Of a stretch of DNA of 9,421 bases, positions 1 through 6,707 are shown in pieces. The DNA lies in NCBI GenBank assembly GCA_001789355.1, contig MFZI01000072.1, positions 8,603 through 18,023 of the forward strand. The letters run 5' to 3'. Numbering within the stretch: the stretch's first letter is position 1; the number at the start of each line of letters is the position of its first letter. Position numbers and translations under genes: made by a program. This DNA is from Candidatus Roizmanbacteria bacterium RIFCSPHIGHO2_01_FULL_39_8 (GTDB taxonomy: Bacteria > Patescibacteriota > Microgenomatia > UBA1406 > GWC2-37-13). A model generated the notes under the pieces. That model did no database searches, was not told the origin of the DNA, and was given only the letters and a program-made list of their open reading frames with translations.

Positions 1-2279
1 ACTTCTGTACCAAGCAAGACGAGACCATCTTTGTCTAAGTTTTGCAGCACTTCTTCCCGAACGTTGGGAATATCACGAGTAAGCTCCTCTGGTCCAAGTT
101 TCGTGTCAACCAGATCGGCGATAAATTCTTCAGAGGTAAGTGAAGTTAAAAGATCATTCTTGATTAATCGTTCTGAAATTACAAAACCGTCTTCATAGCC
201 TAAGCCATTTAAGGAAGTGTAGGCAACAACAAGATTTTGCCCAAGAGCAAGTTCGCCGTCTTGTGTTGAAGGTCCATCTATAAGAACCTGTCCTCTTTTG
301 ATTTTTTGTCCTGTTTCTACCTTTGGTTTCTGATCAAAAACAGCATCTTTGTTTGTTTTGATAAATCTGTCAAGATTGTAGCTGTACAATTTACCACTTT
401 TACCTTTCAGATTAATTTTATTCGCATCAACGTATTCAATAGTTCCATCTTCCTGAGCAAATACTGTTCGCTCAAGCGCAGAACTTATCTTTTTTTCCAT
501 TGAGGTGCCAACAATTGGTGCTTCTGGCCTAACAAGAGGTACAGCTTGACACTGCATGTGAGTACCCATAAGTGCCCGGCTCGCATCGTCATTTTGTAAA
601 AAAGGGATAAGAGCAGCTGATGCTCCAACCACTTGACGCGGGGAAAGGTCAATAAAATCCAGTTTTTCAACTGGTGTATCTACGATCTCTCCTTTAAATC
701 TAGAGACAACGTGTGAATCAGTGAGATAATTATTTTTGTCTATGCTTACTGCATTAGACGTGATATAAAAATTCTCTTCATCGTCAGCTTGTAGATAGTC
801 AATTTGATCGGTTAACTTGATTGCAATTGTATTACCTCGTTTTTCTTTTAAAAGCCTGCGATAAGGAGCTTCAAGAAATCCGTATTTATTTACTCTTGAA
901 TAAAGAGCCATATAGGTGACCACTCCAATATTGGGTCCTTCGGGTGATCTAATCGGGCATATCCGGCCATATTGTGATGAAGATATATCTCTAATCGAGA
1001 AAGAGGCTCTTTCTTTTTCTATTCCTCCCGGACCTCCGACAGTGATCCTTCGTAGATTGTCTAATTCGGAGAGTGGGTTCGTTTGGTCGACAATCGTCGA
1101 GAGTTGACTGGTTCGATAGAATGAATTGATCGCGACGATGAGGGGTTTTGAATTTACTACTTGTGAGGGAGCAACATTAGTATCGCTTGTGACTAAACTC
1201 ATCCTTTCTTTAATTTCTCGCTCCACTCGGACCATGCCTACCCGTATTCCATACATGCTTACTAGTTCTCCTACTGTTCGAAGTCTGCGATTTCCTAGAT
1301 GATCTATATCATCAAAATTCCCTTTACTTCTTGTAAGATTAATAAGGTATTTAATCGTTTCTAAAACATCTTTTTGGGTCAATAGGTGATTTTCTTTATT
1401 GATGTCTAACGAAAGGTTGAGTTTTTTGTTGAGTTTATATCTTCCTACATCGGCAAGAGAGTATCTTCTGTGATTAAAGAACAGATTTTGAAGTGTTTCA
1501 AAAGCGTTTTCTAAAATGAGAGGTTCTCCCGGTCGAACTTTTCGATATATTTCCAAAACTGCGCTTTCCTTGTCTTTCGTGTGGTCCTTTTTTAGTGTGG
1601 GAGTTATATATTTGTCAACAAGATCTTTATCAAGACCGTTAAAGTGAGAAAGAATTTGGGTGTTATTTTCGCCGTCGAAAGCTCTTAAAAACGCAGTAGC
1701 GAGGAATTTTCGTTTCTTATTTACTTTCATCTCGATAAGATTGTTTTTATTTATAGTGATATCGAGCCACGCTCCAATATAGGGACGGACTTCAGCGTTG
1801 TAGAGAGTCAAACCCGTTGTTTTATCTATCTCTGCGGTAAAGTAAGCACCGGGAGAACGCACAATTTGATTGATGATCGCCCGTTCAATACCATTCACTA
1901 CAAATGTTCCTCTACTTGTCATTTTAGGCAGGTTAAAGAAGTAAACTTCCTGCGATTTTTCTGCCCCTGTTTTTTTATTAAGAAGTCTTAGTTTGACATA
2001 AACTGGAGTATCATACGTCAATTTTTTCTTTTTGCAAAGTTCAAGATTATAGCGAGGTTCCCCAAAATAAACGTCTTCAAAAAAAAGTGTAAATTTTTTT
2101 CCGGTATAATCTTCTATCGGAAAAAATTCATTGAGTATTTCTTTTAGATCTATATTGATAAATCTATTCCAGGACTTTTTTTGAACTTCGATAAGATCAA
2201 ATTTTTCGAGCTCCTTGTCTTCATTTCCTAGAAGAATTTTTTTTGAGAACGAAGTATTAGATGGGTTATTCTTAGACAT
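1..2279 (-). CDS. rpoB: RpoB, RNA polymerase beta subunit (3' end cut off)
   Basis: Beta subunit of RNA polymerase, forming half of the active-site cleft. The first 759 codons are present, with the frame open through the left edge. Recognisable blocks in order: FDLIEVQKKSW near the N-terminus, LPKMTSRGTFVVNGIERAII, RSPGAYF, HLGNRRLRTVGEL, the rifampicin region SQLSTIVDQTNPLSEL (391-406) with RRIT and GGPGG after it, RICPIRSPEGPNIG, and LIPFLQNDDASRALMG with MQCQAVP (575-581). Alignment by motif gives about 118 fewer residues before the rifampicin region than E. coli, so the E. coli-type insertion is absent. Relative to E. coli, Q513, H526 and S531 are Thr395, Asn408 and Thr413, and R687 is Cys577. 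The ATG at 2279 gives a normal N-terminus but has no Shine-Dalgarno site. No rplJ/rplL genes precede it, unlike the usual order. Confidence 0.96.
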   Translation of the reverse strand, partial: MSKNNPSNTSFSKKILLGNEDKELEKFDLIEVQKKSWNRFINIDLKEILNEFFPIEDYTGKKFTLFFEDVYFGEPRYNLELCKKKKLTYDTPVYVKLRLLNKKTGAEKSQEVYFFNLPKMTSRGTFVVNGIERAIINQIVRSPGAYFTAEIDKTTGLTLYNAEVRPYIGAWLDITINKNNLIEMKVNKKRKFLATAFLRAFDGENNTQILSHFNGLDKDLVDKYITPTLKKDHTKDKESAVLEIYRKVRPGEPLILENAFETLQNLFFNHRRYSLADVGRYKLNKKLNLSLDINKENHLLTQKDVLETIKYLINLTRSKGNFDDIDHLGNRRLRTVGELVSMYGIRVGMVRVEREIKERMSLVTSDTNVAPSQVVNSKPLIVAINSFYRTSQLSTIVDQTNPLSELDNLRRITVGGPGGIEKERASFSIRDISSSQYGRICPIRSPEGPNIGVVTYMALYSRVNKYGFLEAPYRRLLKEKRGNTIAIKLTDQIDYLQADDEENFYITSNAVSIDKNNYLTDSHVVSRFKGEIVDTPVEKLDFIDLSPRQVVGASAALIPFLQNDDASRALMGTHMQCQAVPLVRPEAPIVGTSMEKKISSALERTVFAQEDGTIEYVDANKINLKGKSGKLYSYNLDRFIKTNKDAVFDQKPKVETGQKIKRGQVLIDGPSTQDGELALGQNLVVAYTSLNGLGYEDGFVISERLIKNDLLTSLTSEEFIADLVDTKLGPEELTRDIPNVREEVLQNLDKDGLVLLGTE

Positions 2280-2310
2280 CAGGACAGAAAGCTAATATTT
2301 TTATAACAAT

Positions 2311-2333
2311 AAAAAAACCCTTCACAAAAAGGG
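2311..2333 (-). terminator. Terminator-like hairpin in the rpoB leader
   Basis: On the minus strand CCCTT (2329-2333), a six-base loop and AAGGG (2318-2322) form a five-pair stem followed by seven T (2311-2317), the form of a weak intrinsic terminator. It follows the YtxH-like gene and could end that transcript. Because it also lies downstream of the rpoB promoter it could attenuate rpoB. The short stem makes strength uncertain. Confidence 0.5.
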
Positions 2334-2354
2334 GATCCAAAAAAAAGATATTAA

Positions 2355-2383
2355 AATATACACGATGCAATGTTAAAAGTCAA
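2355..2383 (-). promoter_or_regulatory. Strong rpoB promoter
   Basis: A -35 TTGACT (2378-2383) and -10 TATATT (2355-2360) are separated by exactly 17 bases, each matching five of six consensus positions. It lies just downstream of the YtxH-like stop. The expected transcription start is near 2348, giving a 5' leader of about 69 bases before the rpoB ATG. This is the best promoter match in the window. Confidence 0.7.
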
Positions 2384-2390
2384 GCGTAAT

Positions 2391-2708
2391 TTACTCTGAA
2401 GAAGGGATGAGCGTTTTCATCTTGTCAAGGAGATTGCCCATATGTGGTTTTTTTGAAGTTTCACCGTGATTTTTAACTTGTTCAGTCTTATGGATGAGCG
2501 TTCCCTCTATTTCTTCAGCCATCTTTACTACATCTTCTTCCAGGTTTTCACTTACCTCGAGTATTTTTTTTAACATCTCTCTTCCTTTTTTAGTACCTAA
2601 AAAGAAACTGACAAGAAGCGTGAGTGAAGCTCCAAGACCAAATCCTATCCACAAGTTTGAAATTTTGTGGTTATTTTGACTTGGAGCCCTTTTTTGTATG
2701 AATGACAT
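2391..2708 (-). CDS. YtxH-like small membrane protein
   Basis: Predicted 105-residue protein of the YtxH-like type: a membrane helix (about 19-39, with LWIGFGLGASLTLLVSFFLG) directly followed by the family-typical GTKKGREMLKKI (39-50), then a charged helical, probably coiled-coil, tail. Function is unknown; family members are often general-stress proteins. I chose the ATG at 2708 because it puts the helix near the N-terminus as in relatives. An upstream in-frame start at 2804 would add 32 residues that overlap DUF948 by 134 bases and look unrelated. With the chosen start the two genes still overlap by 38 bases, which suggests coupled translation. A strong promoter for rpoB begins just after its stop. 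Confidence 0.75.
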   Translation of the reverse strand: MSFIQKRAPSQNNHKISNLWIGFGLGASLTLLVSFFLGTKKGREMLKKILEVSENLEEDVVKMAEEIEGTLIHKTEQVKNHGETSKKPHMGNLLDKMKTLIPSSE

Positions 2709-2934
2709 CAATGATCTTAAATAAAGTTTTAACTCCCGAAAAAAATCCCATAAATTCCGTAAAATTGCTTTCCAGTGAAGAACCAATCTTCTCAAAATTA
2801 TCAATAATACTATTTACACGAGTAAGTGTTTTTCTTAGTTCTTTGAGAACGAAAAAAAGCTGAATCCCTACTACAATAAGTAAGACAGTAGTAACGGTGA
2901 GTACGACCGTCAGAAGAAGTTGAGTTGTATCCAT
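2671..2934 (-). CDS. DUF948-like small membrane protein
   Basis: Predicted 87-residue single-pass membrane protein. Residues 5-29 form one strongly hydrophobic helix (LLLTVVLTVTTVLLIVVG), followed by a helical region with VLKELRKTLTRVNSIIDNFEKIG and a second amphipathic stretch ending in a Lys-rich tail. This matches the pattern of DUF948 proteins (N-terminal helix then coiled coil), often found beside YtxH-like genes, as here. The biochemical role is unknown; links to envelope stress are described for some relatives, but nothing here shows it. Its 3' end overlaps the YtxH-like gene by 38 bases in another frame. Confidence 0.75.
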   Translation of the reverse strand: MDTTQLLLTVVLTVTTVLLIVVGIQLFFVLKELRKTLTRVNSIIDNFEKIGSSLESNFTEFMGFFSGVKTLFKIIDVIHTKKGSKSK

Positions 2935-2940
2935 TTATAT

Positions 2941-2969
2941 ATTGTGAAAGATAACAGGAGAAAAGTCAA
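2941..2969 (-). promoter_or_regulatory. Candidate promoter for the DUF948-like gene
   Basis: TTGACT (2964-2969) and CACAAT (2941-2946) are separated by 17 bases, in the 42-base gap after the nucleotidyltransferase gene. Only six bases separate the -10 from the ATG at 2934, so the predicted transcript would be leaderless or nearly so. The -10 matches consensus at four of six positions. Confidence 0.45.
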
Positions 2970-2976
2970 CTAAAGA

Positions 2977-3717
2977 TTAAAGTTCAGAGTTTTTAACTTT
3001 TTCTGCAACAAGATTATTTGCTCTCAAAAGTTCATCGTATGAAGTCCCTGCATCAATCCACCAGTCAATTATTTCACATGAGAGAGAGCCTTCTTTTAAG
3101 TAGAAATTATTTAGATCAGTAACTTCGAGTTCTCCACGTGCAGAAGGTTTTAATTTACGGATAAAATCAAAAACTCTGTGGTCATACAGATATATTCCAG
3201 TCTGGGCGATATCAGATTTTGGAGTTTTTGGTTTTTCCTCAATAGATAAAACTTTGCCATCTTTACTTCGCTCGATTACTCCATATTGTCCTGATTCAGT
3301 AGGCATTCTTACCCCAAAAACAAGAGCTCCTTTTTTTAGCTGGCTGAATTTTTCAACTGCAGATTTTAGTTTGTTTGCATTAAAAATATTGTCTCCTAAA
3401 ATGACCAATAGAGTATCTTCTTTGGCAAATTCCTCAGCCAAGGCAATCGCATTCGCTATGCCGCCCTTAGGATTTTGTTGTACGGCATAATATAACCGGA
3501 GTCCAAAATCTTCTCCACCTTTAAGAAGAGTTGTGAAGTCACCTGCATGGTCGGGAGAGCTTGAAACTAAAACTTCTTTAATTCCAGCCTTCATCATCGA
3601 CTCAATGGAATAGTAGATCATCGGCTTATTGTAGACAGGGAGAAGATGTTTATTAGTCACCAAAGTTAAGGGTCTCAACCTCGTTGCTAATCCCCCTGCA
3701 AGGATCATTCCCTTCAT
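2977..3717 (-). CDS. RmlA-type sugar-1-phosphate nucleotidyltransferase (short form)
   Basis: Cytoplasmic enzyme that makes an NDP-sugar from a sugar-1-phosphate and an NTP; the closest match I can recall is glucose-1-phosphate thymidylyltransferase, which feeds dTDP-rhamnose synthesis. The 246 residues show the nucleotide-binding start LAGGLATRLRPLT (6-18), the substrate lysine in NKHLLPV (Lys23), QQNPKGGIANA (80-90), the metal site LGDN (Asp109), EEKP (160-163) and RGELEVTD (194-201). The second metal Asp is in WIDAGT (Asp222). Classical RmlA is about 290 residues, so this is the shorter class lacking the C-terminal extension, and sugar or nucleotide specificity is uncertain. No other rml genes are visible. 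It follows the small membrane protein by 39 bases; no Shine-Dalgarno site is seen before its ATG. Confidence 0.88.
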   Translation of the reverse strand: MKGMILAGGLATRLRPLTLVTNKHLLPVYNKPMIYYSIESMMKAGIKEVLVSSSPDHAGDFTTLLKGGEDFGLRLYYAVQQNPKGGIANAIALAEEFAKEDTLLVILGDNIFNANKLKSAVEKFSQLKKGALVFGVRMPTESGQYGVIERSKDGKVLSIEEKPKTPKSDIAQTGIYLYDHRVFDFIRKLKPSARGELEVTDLNNFYLKEGSLSCEIIDWWIDAGTSYDELLRANNLVAEKVKNSEL

Positions 3718-3756
3718 AATAGAAAAATATTTCTAATTTCTAGTTTCTAGCGAAAA

Positions 3757-4041
3757 TTAATTTGGCAAAATTAATAACTTGAGAAGGAATATAATAGTAA
3801 AACCGATCAGAATATATTCTATCACAGTCTTTAAATGAAGCCTTCCTGCATGAGCATGGTGGTAAATTCCCCAGACGATATAGCTTCCGACAAAAACAAG
3901 TGTAGTCAAAAATTGAGTCCAACGGTCTCCCTTAAATACACTCAAAGTAGAAAGAAAGAGCATGGCTCCCAATATGAGAATAAGGTAATCAAACGAGTGA
4001 GCTTTAATTTCGTTTCGAATATGGGAGAGCAAATGGTTCAT
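3757..4041 (-). CDS. Small three-helix membrane protein of unknown function
   Basis: Hypothetical 94-residue membrane protein with no family I can name. It has a short N-terminal helix-like stretch and three hydrophobic segments (about 18-36, 44-60, 72-92). Between the second and third is a His-rich loop, YHHAHAGRLH (60-69), followed by LKTVIEYILIGF. It begins four bases after the CAP gene stop and is 39 bases from the next gene, so it belongs with the VanZ-like and CAP genes. The His cluster could bind metal, but this is only a guess from composition. The tight spacing and clean membrane pattern make it a real gene. An overlapping open frame at 3740-3922 on the same strand is discounted. Confidence 0.8.
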   Translation of the reverse strand: MNHLLSHIRNEIKAHSFDYLILILGAMLFLSTLSVFKGDRWTQFLTTLVFVGSYIVWGIYHHAHAGRLHLKTVIEYILIGFTIIFLLKLLILPN

Positions 4042-4045
4042 ATGT

Positions 4046-4924
4046 TTACAATATCGATCCTTTCGTCAGAATAAATACTCCGACCAAAATAGAACTAATA
4101 AAGATGATGTGGGCAAAATTTTTACCAGTTATTCTAATAATGCCAAGTCTCAGAGCAAAATAAAGATCAAGTATAAGTGAGACTAAGAAAAAGGAAAGAA
4201 AAAAAATATTAATGTCTAGAGAAATTCCGGCAAGATTTGCAGAGGAAAGTTTTTTACCGAGAATATTGGATTGTGAGTTATGCTCGAGAGCCACTGTTTG
4301 GGTTTTGGGGATAACATTGTCGGTTCTCGGGTTTTTAATAGCGCTTGTTGATTCGAGGGGTTTACCAAACATTTGAACAACAAGAGTTGTTTCTTCTCCA
4401 TTTAAGATTCCATTGACAACCGCGAACCCAACTTGGGAGTAATCTCTACGAACAATATTTTCTTTATGGGTAGGGGAGTTCATCCATGCGTCGATGACTC
4501 CTTGACTAAACAAAAAGTTTTTAGCCAAGTTTTCACCTGCAAATTCATAGTTATAGCCTGCTCCTAAGATAAAATCCCAGGGAGTTTTCCCCTCAGGGCT
4601 ATAATGAGACCAATAATTTTTCGCAAACATGTCTGCTGCCTTTTTTTGAGCTGCCAGTTCGAGCTGCTGATTATAGTTGAGGCGTTGTGCATCGTTTTTA
4701 ATTCTTACTTCATTTGTCAATTCAAGTAATTTTTCTTTCGTTATGTCTGTTGCATATCCTAACACTTGGCCAGAATGATTTGAGATGAGCTTAATTCCAA
4801 AGCCTAATACGAGAAAAAAGATAAGATAATACGTAAGGAATTTAGCATGAAGCACTCTCGCGCGAAAGTTGTTTGTTTCTTTAGGGGTAAAAAGATGTCC
4901 TAAGAAATGTCGTATTGATTTCAT
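4046..4924 (-). CDS. CAP-domain (SCP/PR-1-like) membrane-anchored protein
   Basis: Predicted 292-residue envelope protein. A short basic N-terminus with TNNFRARVLH leads into a membrane helix (about 31-48), the external CAP domain (about 60-190) and two C-terminal helices (about 237-258 and 270-287). The CAP signatures are clear: LLELTNEVR (66-74), WSHYSP with His107, AGENLA with Glu131, AWMNSPTHKENI with His153, and VGFAVV, so the usual His/Glu cavity residues are kept. CAP proteins have varied extracellular roles, and bacterial ones are mostly uncharacterised. The N-terminal style and paired C-terminal helices resemble proteins I associate with Microgenomates genomes. The ATG is three bases after the VanZ-like stop and the stop is four bases before the next gene, so these three form one translational block. 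Confidence 0.9.
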   Translation of the reverse strand: MKSIRHFLGHLFTPKETNNFRARVLHAKFLTYYLIFFLVLGFGIKLISNHSGQVLGYATDITKEKLLELTNEVRIKNDAQRLNYNQQLELAAQKKAADMFAKNYWSHYSPEGKTPWDFILGAGYNYEFAGENLAKNFLFSQGVIDAWMNSPTHKENIVRRDYSQVGFAVVNGILNGEETTLVVQMFGKPLESTSAIKNPRTDNVIPKTQTVALEHNSQSNILGKKLSSANLAGISLDINIFFLSFFLVSLILDLYFALRLGIIRITGKNFAHIIFISSILVGVFILTKGSIL

Positions 4925-4927
4925 ACA

Positions 4928-5341
4928 TTACAGTAATTTTTTTACCCAATTAATATTGTGTTTTATATATACATATATAAGTATAATTCCTGCGGTATCG
5001 ATAAGTATATCCCTTATTGTTCCTTCACGACTTGCTATGAACGTTTGGTGAAGTTCATCAGATCCTGCATAAGCCACAGCGACTACAAGAGCGAGAATAT
5101 ATCTTGTTTCCAGGCTGAATTCTTTATTTTTGAGTGAATAAAATGCCCGGAAAAGAAGCAAATAAAGAAATCCATACTCGATCATATGCAGTCCTTTAAA
5201 AATGACAAAATCAATTGTGAAAGTACCGGTAATTGTTACACTCTGTCGTGATGAAAGAAAAAAGATGAAAGACATCCAAAAGAGAGGAGGCAGCCAGTAT
5301 TTTAAAAAACGTAAAATCATAGGTATATAAAAATAATACAC
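4928..5341 (-). CDS. VanZ-like membrane protein
   Basis: Small integral membrane protein of the broad VanZ-like family. The 137 residues contain four likely membrane helices (about 13-30, 48-68, 80-98, 112-127). The family signatures are visible: FFLSSRQS after TM1, HMIEYGFLYLLLF in TM2, and the conserved SDELHQTF...R.GTIRDILID block at 94-115. The named VanZ gives teicoplanin resistance, but most family members are uncharacterised and widespread, so no resistance is claimed. The start is uncertain: GTG at 5341 lies ten bases after the previous stop, and ATG at 5320 (MILRF) removes seven residues without touching a domain. Neither has a Shine-Dalgarno site. The stop is three bases before the CAP-protein ATG, so the two are almost certainly co-transcribed. 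Confidence 0.85.
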   Translation of the reverse strand: MYYFYIPMILRFLKYWLPPLFWMSFIFFLSSRQSVTITGTFTIDFVIFKGLHMIEYGFLYLLLFRAFYSLKNKEFSLETRYILALVVAVAYAGSDELHQTFIASREGTIRDILIDTAGIILIYVYIKHNINWVKKLL

Positions 5342-5351
5342 TATTGTACTT

Positions 5352-6656
5352 TTAGATGTTTTTCTTCACCTTTAGAACAATCGAGGAGATGGCAAGAAGA
5401 CTATATAGTAAAGAGGCGAGAGAAAGCGAAGAGGAAGTAACGCGGTAAAGTTGATTATTTCTGTCTGTCTTATTTATCGTTACTCCCAAAATATTATTAT
5501 TATTTGGCGACTTTTCCAATAAGTTATTTTCCGGCTGCGAAAATAAACCAAGAAAAGATGATGGAGTCAGTGTAAGGGTAAGATGCGGTGGGGAAGATAT
5601 GATTATCTTGGTTGGAGTGGGAGATGGTTTACTAGTTGGTTCCTTTGTTTCTGTGGCAATCGTAATAGCACATTTTTTGTTTGATGATCCCTTTGTCGGT
5701 TCTTGGATACAGATATCCTTTGCAGACAAGCTTTTTCTTCCCAGTGTTTTTCCTTTTTCTGCCGATTCATACTGAAGGTTGTCTTTTTCTTTTCCGTCGA
5801 AGTCAAGCAGGCGAATGGAGTCTTCGTCATTATTAAAGATAGAGCTCGTGATTTCGACAACTCCATAGTTTTTAGGATTAATCACCAGAGAGAATTTTTT
5901 TGGAGAACTTCCTCCGTCTGGAATATCGTCAATAAACCAATCAGTCAGATATACGACAGAATCATTATCATTGTACAGTTCAATCCATTCGTGATCATTT
6001 GTTTCCGGATTCACCATGACTTCTGAAATATAAATACCCGAATATGACTGAGGAGTCGGGGTGAGAATAGGAATGGGGCTTGGAGTTGTAGTGATATTTG
6101 TTTGGGTCATAGTGGGGGTGGGTTCGGGAATAGTTGTCTCGGTGGGATCGGGTTCATTACTATCTGTTATCGTTGGAGTGGGGTTTTCGGTAGGAGTAAC
6201 AATTTGGATATCGATAGCTCCGTTATTTGCTTCTTGTGAATTATAGTTGCCCGAACCCGTGTATCTTCGCACTCTTACCTTATATTGACCAACTCCATCA
6301 AATTGTATAATGGTTGGATTTCCTATTTTTCCCCTTACTGATCCATTCCAGTCTATTCCTGACTGTATAGTGATAGGTAAATATTTAGTTCCGTCTGGTC
6401 CGCTATACCACTCTGACCCAGTAAAAGTCTCACCAAAGTAATTGGTTGTTCCTGATTTGTATAGATCTATTTTGAGATAGTTTGTCCCCGATGCTGCGCC
6501 CGATATGACTATGTTGATTGTAAATTCATCAGAGGGAGTTATCAGAGACGGAACATTAGAAATGGTTAGAGTGACTGCATTTACATGGAGAGGAAAGATA
6601 AATAAGCTAATACAAATAATTAAGAAAGAAAGAATAAGCTTCTGCCACATATACAT
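5352..6656 (-). CDS. Secreted lamin-tail-domain surface protein with C-terminal membrane anchor
   Basis: Predicted 434-residue cell-surface protein of unknown job. A signal peptide (about 1-27, ending HVNA) leads into a beta-rich domain (about 28-152) that I do not recognise. A Pro/Thr-rich linker (154-204, repeated TPT/PTPT units) follows. Residues 206-310 are a lamin-tail domain: GIYISEVMVNP, HEWIELYN, YLTDWFIDD, INPKNYGVV and DSIRLLD match the strands of that Ig-like fold. Cys316 and Cys329 follow the domain, then a second Pro/Ser/Thr-rich stretch (335-365) and a Asn-rich run encoded by a short ATT repeat. A hydrophobic segment (about 404-427) ends in KVKKNI, looking like a membrane anchor with a cytoplasmic basic tail. 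In bacteria such domains occur in secreted and surface proteins. ATG at 6656 and ATG at 6650 are both possible starts. Confidence 0.8.
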   Translation of the reverse strand: MYMWQKLILSFLIICISLFIFPLHVNAVTLTISNVPSLITPSDEFTINIVISGAASGTNYLKIDLYKSGTTNYFGETFTGSEWYSGPDGTKYLPITIQSGIDWNGSVRGKIGNPTIIQFDGVGQYKVRVRRYTGSGNYNSQEANNGAIDIQIVTPTENPTPTITDSNEPDPTETTIPEPTPTMTQTNITTTPSPIPILTPTPQSYSGIYISEVMVNPETNDHEWIELYNDNDSVVYLTDWFIDDIPDGGSSPKKFSLVINPKNYGVVEITSSIFNNDEDSIRLLDFDGKEKDNLQYESAEKGKTLGRKSLSAKDICIQEPTKGSSNKKCAITIATETKEPTSKPSPTPTKIIISSPPHLTLTLTPSSFLGLFSQPENNLLEKSPNNNNILGVTINKTDRNNQLYRVTSSSLSLASLLYSLLAISSIVLKVKKNI

Positions 6657-6685
6657 TGTTTAAGATCTCAAGAAACAAATGTCAA
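6657..6685 (-). promoter_or_regulatory. Candidate promoter for the lamin-tail gene
   Basis: A perfect -35 TTGACA (6680-6685) is followed, after 17 bases, by a poor -10 TAAACA (6657-6662). It sits in the 51-base gap after the LytM gene. The first ATG (6656) directly abuts the -10, so a transcript from this promoter would begin near the third codon, ATG at 6650. Confidence 0.45.
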
Positions 6686-6707
6686 TGGATTATAATCTAC
6701 AAAGGAG

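Noticed and set aside
916..1107. Open frame on the plus strand opposite rpoB
   Set aside because: It lies wholly antisense to the conserved rifampicin-region codons of rpoB and has no independent signature. The same holds for other plus-strand frames across the window.
2333..2338. GGATCC palindrome in the rpoB leader as an operator
   Set aside because: A single six-base palindrome with no repeat or neighbouring motif; too short to support a binding site.
3718..3756. Repeated CTAGAAA-like units before the nucleotidyltransferase gene as a regulatory repeat
   Set aside because: The units are short and imperfect in AT-rich DNA, and no stable stem or clear promoter results.
4928..5341. VanZ-like gene as a glycopeptide resistance determinant
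   Set aside because: The VanZ-like family is broad and mostly unrelated to resistance; no vanHAX-type genes are nearby.
6061..6246. Val/Gly-rich open frame on the plus strand
   Set aside because: It is the complement of the Pro/Thr-rich linker codons of the lamin-tail gene, which explains its low-complexity composition.
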